A stretch of DNA of 64,000 bases from Erwinia persicina (lineage in GTDB: Bacteria > Pseudomonadota > Gammaproteobacteria > Enterobacterales > Enterobacteriaceae): assembly GCF_014838825.1 (NCBI RefSeq), contig NZ_JACYMO010000001.1, positions 822,829 to 886,828 on the forward strand, read 5' to 3'. This document shows, one piece after another, positions 54,075 through 60,798 of the stretch. The notes beneath the pieces were generated by a model. It had not been told where the DNA came from, made no database searches, and was given only the letters and a program-made list of their open reading frames with translations. The translations under genes were made by a program, and so were the position numbers. The first letter of the stretch is position 1; every line of letters starts with the position of its first letter.

Positions 54075-55559
54075 TTACTCGGACGCCAACGACAATATGG
54101 TTTCCTGGTCGGCTTCTTCTTTATTGAGGATGCCGGTAATACGTCCCCCGTGCATGACCATCACGCGGTCACTCATACCGATAATTTCCGGCAGTTCTGA
54201 GGAGACCATAATGATGGCGACGCCACGGCTCGCCAGTTCGCTGATCAGACGGTAGATTTCCGCCTTTGCGCCGACGTCGATACCACGGGTAGGTTCATCA
54301 AGGATAAGGATTTTCGGTTGGGCCAGCAGCCAGCGGGCAATCAGTACCTTCTGCTGGTTACCGCCGCTGAGGTTATTGATGATCTGGTCCATGGTCGGCG
54401 TCTTGATATTCAGACGCTTGATCTGTTCCAGACAGTCTTTGGCCATGTTGCCATGATTAACGAACCCGCCATTGGCGCTGTAGTCCGTCATTTTGACGAT
54501 ACTCATGTTTTCCATGACCGACAGCACCAGGAACAGGCCTGACTTTTTACGGTCTTCGGTCAGGAACGCCAGCCCCTTTTCAATGGCGCTGGCCGGTGAG
54601 TCAATCGTGGTCGGAACACCGTCAATCAGGATCTCACCACTGTCGATGGAGGTCATGCCAAACAGACTTTCCATCACCTCACTGCGTCCGGCACCCACCA
54701 GACCCGCCACCCCCAGGATCTCCCCGCGACGAACATTAAAGCTCACGTCGTGGAACACACCCTTACGCGTCAGGTTACGCACCGTCAGTACGTCTTCACC
54801 GATATTGCTGTCCGTTTTCGGGAACAGCTGGGTCAGTTCACGTCCCACCATCTGGGTGATCAGCGACTGGCGGGTGTAGCTCGCCGTATCGTTGCTGGCC
54901 ACCCAGGTGCCGTCACGGAACACGCTGACTTCATCGGTAATGGCAAAGATTTCATCCATTTTGTGACTGATATAGATGATGGCTTTACCCTGCGACCGCA
55001 GGTCGCGAATGATGGTGAACAGATGCGCCACTTCGGTTTCCGTCAGTGCCGAGGTCGGTTCATCCATAATCACGATATCGGAGTTCCAGGAAACCGCCTT
55101 GGCGATCTCCACCATCTGCTGGGAGGCGATGCTGAGATCGCCCACCATTTGCTCAGGACGCAGACGAATATTCAGCTTAGTCAGCAGGTCCCGGGTTAAA
55201 CGGTTTAACTTACCGTGGTCAACAAAGCCGAGCCTCATTGGCTCGCGACCCAGCCAGATATTTTCGGCGACCGTCATATGCGGTACCAGATTAAGCTCCT
55301 GGTGAATCATGGAAATACCTGAACGCAGCGCGTCCAGCGTATCGGTAAACTGCACAGGTTGTCCTTTAATGCGAATTTGTCCCTCATCGGGACGATAAAT
55401 CCCGATGAGGCACTTCATTAACGTGGATTTACCTGCGCCATTCTCACCCATCAGAGCATGCACCGTTCCCGGCTTGATACGGAATGAGACGTTGCTTAAC
55501 GCCTTCACGCCCGGGAAAAACTTGCTGATGCCTTCGGCTTCAAGCGCATATGCGGTCAT
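54075..55559 (-). CDS. Sugar ABC ATPase, RbsA class
   Basis: A 494-residue tandem ABC ATPase. First domain: [35 protein letters not shown] and [13 protein letters not shown]; second domain has the degenerate Walker [18 protein letters not shown], as usual in RbsA, XylG or MglA, then [18 protein letters not shown] and [20 protein letters not shown]. It drives the permease encoded 19 bases downstream. Confidence 0.9.
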   Translation of the reverse strand: MTAYALEAEGISKFFPGVKALSNVSFRIKPGTVHALMGENGAGKSTLMKCLIGIYRPDEGQIRIKGQPVQFTDTLDALRSGISMIHQELNLVPHMTVAENIWLGREPMRLGFVDHGKLNRLTRDLLTKLNIRLRPEQMVGDLSIASQQMVEIAKAVSWNSDIVIMDEPTSALTETEVAHLFTIIRDLRSQGKAIIYISHKMDEIFAITDEVSVFRDGTWVASNDTASYTRQSLITQMVGRELTQLFPKTDSNIGEDVLTVRNLTRKGVFHDVSFNVRRGEILGVAGLVGAGRSEVMESLFGMTSIDSGEILIDGVPTTIDSPASAIEKGLAFLTEDRKKSGLFLVLSVMENMSIVKMTDYSANGGFVNHGNMAKDCLEQIKRLNIKTPTMDQIINNLSGGNQQKVLIARWLLAQPKILILDEPTRGIDVGAKAEIYRLISELASRGVAIIMVSSELPEIIGMSDRVMVMHGGRITGILNKEEADQETILSLASE

Positions 55560-55592
55560 TTAACACCCTCCGTACTACGAGTTCAGCGAAAG

Positions 55593-56516
55593 TTATTTCA
55601 GGTTTTTACTGGTGAAGTTGGTGTAGTTATCTTTGGTAATCAGCTGATAAGGGATAAAGACGTTTTTCTGCACCTGCTCACCTTTCGCCAGTTTCACAGC
55701 TGTCTGTACGGCACCGGCACCCTGACCTTTCGCATCCTGGAAGACGGTCGCGACCATTTTTCCGTTTTTAATCATCTGCAGCGCGTCCGGTGTACCATCC
55801 ACGCCCGCGATCAGGATTTTCTGATCGTTTTTCCCCAACGCCTGCAGGGCACCGATAGCCATTTCGTCGTTGTTTGACGCGATGGCCTGGATATCATCGC
55901 CGGCGGTCATCCAGTTGCTCACCACGTCTACCGCGTCATTACGGGTAAATTTCGCGGTCTGTTTCTGTACCACTTTCAGGCCCGGGTACTTCGCCACTAC
56001 CGCTTCAACGCCTTTAGTACGGTCACGGGTAGCTTCGTTTGCCAGGTCACCCAGCAGGATGGCAACGTTACCTTTGTAATCCATACGCTTTGCCAGGGCT
56101 TCCATCTGCAGGCGACCCGCCAGTTCGGAGTCGGAACCCACATAGGCCATTTTGCCGGTCAGTTCGGTTGCCGGTTTACGGTTAACAAACACCAGCGGGA
56201 TGCCGGCTTTGCTGGTCAGATCAACAATCGGTTTTACCGCATTGGTATCCACCGGGTTGATAATGATGGCGTCAACGCCCTGCCCGATAAAGTTCTGAAC
56301 CTGTTGCAGCTGCTGTGCGACGTCACCTTTGGCGTCTTCAATCTGGCCTTTCACGTTTTCCGTTTTCATTTCGTTAGTAATGGAGTTACGGACAATCGTT
56401 AAGAAGTTGTCATCAAACAGTGCCATAGAGACGCCTACCTGCAGGTCTTTGGCAAAGCTGGTAACGGGTAACATGCAGACTAACAGTGACGCTAAAATTG
56501 TTTTTTTCACGTTCAT
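55593..56516 (-). CDS. Periplasmic sugar-binding protein, Peripla_BP_4 class
   Basis: A 307-residue periplasmic protein. Signal peptide MNVKKTILASLLVCMLPVTS with cleavage near SFA-KDL. The mature part has FLTIVRNSITNEMKTENVKG, VDAIIINPVDTNAVKPIVDL, GIPLVFVNRKPATE, YVGSDSELAGRLQMEALAKR and AIASNNDEMAIGALQALGKN, as in ribose, galactose and inositol binders. The ATG at 56516 is used because it begins at the signal peptide; codons back to 56588 look random. First gene of the sugar ABC operon. Confidence 0.87.
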   Translation of the reverse strand: MNVKKTILASLLVCMLPVTSFAKDLQVGVSMALFDDNFLTIVRNSITNEMKTENVKGQIEDAKGDVAQQLQQVQNFIGQGVDAIIINPVDTNAVKPIVDLTSKAGIPLVFVNRKPATELTGKMAYVGSDSELAGRLQMEALAKRMDYKGNVAILLGDLANEATRDRTKGVEAVVAKYPGLKVVQKQTAKFTRNDAVDVVSNWMTAGDDIQAIASNNDEMAIGALQALGKNDQKILIAGVDGTPDALQMIKNGKMVATVFQDAKGQGAGAVQTAVKLAKGEQVQKNVFIPYQLITKDNYTNFTSKNLK

Positions 56517-56981
56517 GTCCAGGCCCTTTTTATCATTAGCATGCGAAGGTGTCGGATCCTGCGAATGAAAAATTTCTTTTACATTCACCTCACCCCACCC
56601 ACGGCGTTATTAAAGTGTAGGAGGTAACTATTTTGGGTAAAACTATCGCTCTTTTTACTCAGTGTCGGGTGCTTGTTTTAAATTTAAAAACAGTAAGTTA
56701 AATGCCATTCTGCTGTTTCTCTTTCTGTCATCCCCACCTGCGTTGCCGCAGAGCAGTTTTTTTGTTTCATAATAACGTCAATTGAAACTTTCATCATGAA
56801 AGCATCGAAACGCATGTTTTAAAATCAGCAAATAACAAAAATTTGACACACCTCTAACATCGGCCAGCGAAAGACAACAAAGTGAGATCTGGCGCAGAGA
56901 TTGAAGATTGTCCAATCAAGATAAAAAACCCGCATCCTGCTGCTTTTGCCAGCAAACGCACCGCAGGGGTCAATTCGGGCT
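56517..56981. other. Promoter region of the sugar ABC operon
   Basis: No gene seen. It holds the palindrome CTTTCATCATGAAAG (56788..56802), a 7-bp inverted repeat of the size of LacI/GalR-type operators, and a nearby TCGAAACGCATG. The region is AT-rich around 56630-56720, where the ABC promoter is expected. A 61-codon open frame at 56825..57010 (minus) runs into the tRNA promoter and has no ribosome site. Confidence 0.35.
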
Positions 56982-57010
56982 TTGACATTTCGCAGACACG
57001 CCGTTAACAT
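56982..57010 (+). promoter_or_regulatory. Sigma-70 promoter of tRNA-Asn
   Basis: TTGACA at 56982..56987, a 17-base spacer and TAACAT at 57005..57010, followed by the GC-rich discriminator GCGCCCC typical of stringently controlled tRNA genes. Transcription would start about 12 bases before the mature tRNA. Confidence 0.85.
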
Positions 57011-57028
57011 GCGCCCCGTTCACACGAT

Positions 57029-57104
57029 TCCTCTGTAGTTCAGTCGGTAGAACGGCGGACTGTTAATCCGTATGTCACTGGTTCGAGTCCAGTCAGAGGA
57101 GCCA
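57029..57104 (+). tRNA. tRNA-Asn (GTT anticodon)
   Basis: A 76-base tRNA with acceptor stem TCCTCTG/CAGAGGA, D-arm with CAGTCGGTAGAAC, anticodon loop CTGTTAATC with GTT in the centre, T-arm CTGGTTCGAGTCCAG and an encoded GCCA end. It is intact. Its last 16 bases recur at 63957..63972, showing that it served as the insertion site of the island to its right. tRNA-Asn near nac and cbl is also the arrangement in E. coli. Confidence 0.97.
57089..57104 (+). repeat. Left attachment repeat (attL core)
   Basis: The tRNA-Asn 3' end CCAGTCAGAGGAGCCA, identical to the right copy at 63957..63972. It keeps the tRNA functional after integration. Confidence 0.85.
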
Positions 57105-57111
57105 AATTTAG

Positions 57112-57145
57112 AAAAGCCCGCTCAGGGAAACCTGAGCGGGCTTTT
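57112..57145 (+). terminator. Terminator of tRNA-Asn
   Basis: A perfect 15-bp inverted repeat AAAAGCCCGCTCAGG/CCTGAGCGGGCTTTT around a GAAA loop, beginning eight bases after the tRNA. The left arm is found again at 63979..63993 beyond the repeated tRNA end. Confidence 0.93.
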
Positions 57146-57177
57146 TGCTTTGTGTGATTAGTGAATCGCTAACAGAC

Positions 57178-57335
57178 TCAGATTTTATCCATCACATAAC
57201 GATGCGCTTTGGACGCTGCACTGGCGGCCTTGAAAATATAGCGTTTGTCGTTCTTCAGTGCTTTGTAGACATCCCGTAAAACCCTGCCACGTGATTTTAG
57301 ATATCTTTCCTTAACGTGTCGTGATGTTCGCGAAA
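57178..57335 (-). pseudogene. C-terminal remnant of an ArdC-like antirestriction gene
   Basis: Read on the minus strand, ending with a stop at 57178, one frame gives ERYLKSRGRVLRDVYKALKN followed by DKRYIFKAASAASKAHRYVM and DKI. The pattern KNDKR-IF-AAS-A-KA is the usual C-terminus of ArdC/TraC-type (DUF1738 plus zincin) antirestriction proteins. There is no start and no upstream domain: the frame meets a repeat motif copy at about 57338. I infer a truncated gene left by an earlier cargo exchange. Confidence 0.45.
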
Positions 57336-57337
57336 TC

Positions 57338-57365
57338 AGCTCTTGGCACGAGGCGGACTGACATG
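57338..57365. repeat. Island boundary motif, copy A
   Basis: AGCTCTTGGCACGAGGCGGACT resembles the motif TCCGCTCTTGGCACANAGC seen three more times in the island. It marks the point where the ArdC-like remnant stops. The match is partial. The rest of 57366-57515 shows only an AT-rich leader for the MFS gene. Confidence 0.4.
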
Positions 57366-57515
57366 CAGGCCAATGTCCTTGAGGAGTGAGGAGCGGAAGT
57401 TATTTCTCTGCTTACCTAAACGACATAATGCAGTGTAACTATCAGATCATGCTAAAGTATTAGCAAAATACAGGCGTTCTAAAATAAATCCTCTTATCCA
57501 GAAGCCATTTTCATA

Positions 57516-58766
57516 ATGAAAACATTTACTAAAAAAGTTAGCGTTTTTCACTTCAGTCCTTTTCGTTATCTGTTTGCTGCTCGCCTTCTTACCGTTCTGG
57601 GCAATGGTATTGCACCGATTGCATTAGCGTTCGCAGTGCTTGATATTGGCGGATCGGTATCTGATTTAGGTCTCGTTGTTGCGTCCCGCTCCATCTTTAA
57701 CGTTTTATTCTTGTTGATCGGGGGCGTATTAGCGGACCGCTACTCTCGTAACCAGGTATTAGTATCCTCTTCTGTTATTGCGGCAGTTTCGCAAGCTATT
57801 GTCGCATGGTCTGTGTTGGACGGTTCAGCAACTGTGATGAGTCTGGCATTACTAGGAACGTTGAATGGAGCAGCAGCTGGCATCGCGTTACCTGCATCCT
57901 CAGCGCTGGTCCCCCAAACTGTTCCAGTGCAGAATTTGCGAGCAGCGAATGCCTTAATTCAGCTTGGTATTTATGGCGGTACGATTATCGGCACTTCGCT
58001 TGGTGGGATCCTAATCAGTTCTGTCGGACCCGGTTGGGGACTGGCAATTGATGCGATAGGTTTCGCAGCCTCTGCACCGCTTTATTTCTTAATTCGTATT
58101 ACATCAATCAAAGCATGCCCACCATCAGGTAATATCCTGCAGGACTTAAAAGAAGGATGGGACGAATTCACAAGCCGAGCTTGGGTATGGGCAATTGTGG
58201 TCCAATTCACCATTATCAATGCAGCATTTAGTGGCGTAATGATGGTACTTGGCCCTGTGATTGCTGATGCTTCTTTTGGGCGAGCTAATTGGGGAATTAT
58301 GGTTGCTGCGCAAAGCGTTGGCCTTATGACAGGTTCGTTCTTCGCCCTAAGATGGCGTCCACGACGCGATCTTTTCATTGGTGTAATGCTAGTAGCACTA
58401 TGCTCAGTGCCCATTTTTATGCTTAGTCAACCTGCTTCTGCAACATGGCTTATTGCAGCTTTTTTTATTGCTGGCGTAACGTTCGGTCTATTCGGAGTCT
58501 CATGGGCTCATTCACTACAAACTCATATTCCTCAGGAAAAATTGGCTCGCGTGTACGCCTATGACGCTGTAGGTTCGTTTGTGGCCATTCCCTTAGGTGA
58601 ACTGGTCGCTGGGCCGCTGGCAATTCATTATGGTAGTAGTAATGTGCTTCTGGTTTCAGCGATAGCAGTAGTGATAGCAACTTTAGCAACCTGCCTGGTC
58701 CCTGGGATTAGACAGCTCGACAATTTTTCACAGGTGAATTCGCAAAAGGCCACGAACTCCTCATGA
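57516..58766 (+). CDS. MFS exporter, EntS/macrolide-efflux-like
   Basis: A 416-residue major facilitator of the MFS_3 group. FSPFRYLFAARLLTVLGNGI at the N-terminus, IGGVLADRYSRNQVLVSSSV (motif A) and LNGAAAGIALPASSALVPQT are typical; twelve hydrophobic segments can be counted. Relatives export siderophores, macrolides or other drugs. Lower GC and different codon use from the chromosome around it fit acquired cargo. The ribosome site before the ATG at 57516 is weak (AGAAG). Confidence 0.8.
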   Translation: MKTFTKKVSVFHFSPFRYLFAARLLTVLGNGIAPIALAFAVLDIGGSVSDLGLVVASRSIFNVLFLLIGGVLADRYSRNQVLVSSSVIAAVSQAIVAWSVLDGSATVMSLALLGTLNGAAAGIALPASSALVPQTVPVQNLRAANALIQLGIYGGTIIGTSLGGILISSVGPGWGLAIDAIGFAASAPLYFLIRITSIKACPPSGNILQDLKEGWDEFTSRAWVWAIVVQFTIINAAFSGVMMVLGPVIADASFGRANWGIMVAAQSVGLMTGSFFALRWRPRRDLFIGVMLVALCSVPIFMLSQPASATWLIAAFFIAGVTFGLFGVSWAHSLQTHIPQEKLARVYAYDAVGSFVAIPLGELVAGPLAIHYGSSNVLLVSAIAVVIATLATCLVPGIRQLDNFSQVNSQKATNSS

Positions 58767-58883
58767 CAGTGTTCAAAAAATTACAAAATATGAAATGTAA
58801 ATTATTGCTTGCGACCAGATAAAACGATGGAAAATTCCTAAGAGATTAGTCTTCCCTGAACGCTTAAACCTCCGTTTTTGGCA

Positions 58884-58921
58884 CACAGCGGTTGAGCTAA
58901 CGAATCGGAAGGTCCGCTGTG
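58884..58921. repeat. Island boundary motif, copy B, with stem-loop
   Basis: TTTTTGGCACACAGCGG (58875..58891) is a motif copy, and CACAGCGG (58884..58891) pairs perfectly with CCGCTGTG (58914..58921). It lies between the MFS and acetyltransferase genes, in a 255-base gap with no other feature. Confidence 0.45.
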
Positions 58922-59021
58922 AGCGAAAAGCAGAAGTTTCGCTCGTAATGACTGATTTTTACCATCACATTCAGCATAAAATCCCAGCTGCGCCTTTCAG
59001 CGACGCCATAACAATGTGAGG

Positions 59022-59468
59022 CTAAGGAAATTCTTTACACATAAAAACACTTAACGGATCCGCTGTATATGGGGGAAATGCATCGCACATTTCGTACCCG
59101 CATCTGCGATACAGTGATATAGCCGGTTGCTGGTAAATCCCTGTTTCAAGCCGTAATAGGCGCGAACTCTTTTCTGAAGCATTCGTCTCGATTGCACTGA
59201 CTATCTGCTCTCCGAGTTTCCTGCCCCGGTATTCCGGTCGAATATAAACCCGCTTAATCTCGGCTGAGCCATCAGCCTGAAATAGCAAAGCACCACAACC
59301 TGCAGGTGAACCATAATGATCGTGCACAATGATGCACCGGAGCTGCTCGTCACTAACTGTTGAAAGATCACTTTCAGCCGGATACAGTTCGCTCTGAAAG
59401 GCATCCAGCTCGCTGACTAACCACACAAGGTTAGAATCATCTTTATCGACTTCTGAAATTTTGAACAT
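59022..59468 (-). CDS. GNAT family N-acetyltransferase
   Basis: A 148-residue GNAT enzyme. ALLFQADGSAEIKRVYIRPE and YRGRKLGEQIVSAIETNASE hold the acetyl-CoA loop (RGRKLGE); RLETGIYQQPAISLYRRCGY is motif B. It resembles small acetyltransferases (YsnE-type) that often travel on mobile DNA and sometimes modify toxins or drugs; substrate unknown. It stands alone on the minus strand between two motif copies. Confidence 0.82.
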   Translation of the reverse strand: MFKISEVDKDDSNLVWLVSELDAFQSELYPAESDLSTVSDEQLRCIIVHDHYGSPAGCGALLFQADGSAEIKRVYIRPEYRGRKLGEQIVSAIETNASEKSSRLLRLETGIYQQPAISLYRRCGYEMCDAFPPYTADPLSVFMCKEFP

Positions 59469-59589
59469 TCGCTATCCCCAATCCAGTTTTAGCTACTGAA
59501 AATATCATGCCTGTTTCGCCTATGACGGCCATACATATTTATCATAAAAGTTCTTATTTGCATTATTGGTCTAGCAGCAGAGTAGCAAT

Positions 59590-59615
59590 GTCCGCTCCGG
59601 CACATAGCAGACCGT
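59590..59615 (+). repeat. Island boundary motif, copy C
   Basis: GTCCGCTCCGGCACATAGCA followed by GACCGT. It matches copy E at 63710..63736 in the same orientation with one gap and two or three changes, and the similarity extends to a downstream GAGAACT/CAGAACT. Together they bracket the recombinase and the SEFIR-NACHT gene. Confidence 0.6.
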
Positions 59616-59633
59616 CCAGCTGAGAACTTAGGG

Positions 59634-60212
59634 TCATGACTGCCCAGTCTTTACTCTGAGTATGGTTTGCCGGGTAGTATTAAATTCCCGCGCAATGGCG
59701 CTGATGCTGATCCCGGCGTTAATCCGTACAATCACCGTAGTTTTCTGCTCTTCATTCAGTACTGAAGGACGTCCAAACCGCTTTCCGGCTGCTTTTGCCC
59801 GAGCAATGCCAGAGTGCGTACGCTCTAGCACCAAATCTCGCTCAAACTCAGCCACGGCTGAAATCACCTGCATGGTCATTTTCCCTGCCGGACTGGTCAG
59901 GTCCACGCCACCCAGCGCCAGGCAATGTACCCGAATGTCAGATACTGCAATTTGTTCGACGGTTTTTCTTATATCCATCGCATTGCGGCCAAGACGGTCA
60001 AGTTTGGTGACAATCAGTACATCACCATTTTCCATGCGATCAAGCAGCCTGATAAATCCCGGTCTTTCGCTAGCCGCGACTGACCCACTGATGTGTTCCT
60101 CAATTATTCGCTGGGGTCTGACAGCAAAACCGGCGGTTTCGATTTCTCTGCGCTGATTCTCAGTTGTTTGCTCCAGAGTGGAGACCCGGCAGTAAGCAAA
60201 AACTCGTGACAT
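59634..60212 (-). CDS. Serine recombinase (resolvase/invertase family)
   Basis: A 192-residue small serine recombinase. The catalytic serine is Ser11 in [16 protein letters not shown]; the active-site region continues in [20 protein letters not shown] and [16 protein letters not shown], and [20 protein letters not shown] starts the E helix. The C-terminal helix-turn-helix is [20 protein letters not shown]. Length fits Tn3-type resolvases and DNA invertases. ATG at 60212 begins at the domain. Its target sites are unknown; inverted repeats with GTCCGCT and AGCGGAC (60216..60224, 60294..60301) lie just upstream, where res or inversion sites are usual. Confidence 0.9.
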   Translation of the reverse strand: MSRVFAYCRVSTLEQTTENQRREIETAGFAVRPQRIIEEHISGSVAASERPGFIRLLDRMENGDVLIVTKLDRLGRNAMDIRKTVEQIAVSDIRVHCLALGGVDLTSPAGKMTMQVISAVAEFERDLVLERTHSGIARAKAAGKRFGRPSVLNEEQKTTVIVRINAGISISAIAREFNTTRQTILRVKTGQS

Positions 60213-60798
60213 AGGGGTCCGCTTGGAAAACGGAAAATATCCTACGCTAAGCCTGTTTTTTAAGCAGGCATGACAGGCAGCTTTGAGCGAGGAGCGGACG
60301 TAGGAACCTCGATAGTTACGTAAAATCAGGCGGGATCTCCATATAAACAAACTGGTTTAAAACTTAGCAACATGTTGAAAATAATGAATTACTTTCATCA
60401 TTCTCGATGCCTGGCACGACCAATGAAACCGCATCTCGTTGTTATAGTCATTTCTACTTTCATAAAGTACCAAAAGCAGAACAAACAAGTCCCCCCTTTG
60501 ATTGAAAAATGTTCATCGAGGATATTTTTGCCTATATCTTGATAATGGATAACAATGGAGGAGAGGCTTAACATATTGCGGACTGCATCCGATGCCGGTG
60601 CCCAACTTTATTTTTTTGAAATGATAGAAGATTGAAAGGTAAAAAAAGTGGTACAATAAGAAAGTTTTCTTTAATTATTTATTGAACTCATCTACAATCA
60701 CAATCATTCTCATAATAGAATTTATTTAGTTGTAGAAAAAATATTATTTTTATAGAATTAAAACTCTGGTAACTTTAAATACAAAAGGAGAGATTCAA
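60213..60798. promoter_or_regulatory. AT-rich region between recombinase and SEFIR-NACHT gene
   Basis: No gene is seen. The first 130 bases are GC-balanced and carry GGTCCGCTT (60216) and GAGCGGAC (60294), likely relatives of the boundary motif. From about 60360 the sequence is AT-rich. A plausible promoter for the next gene is TTGTAG (60730..60735), 17 bases, TAGAAT (60753..60758). AAGGAG at 60785..60790 is its ribosome site. Confidence 0.4.

Noticed and set aside
56825..57010. 61-codon minus-strand open frame upstream of tRNA-Asn
   Set aside because: It runs through the tRNA promoter, lacks a ribosome site and has random-looking composition.
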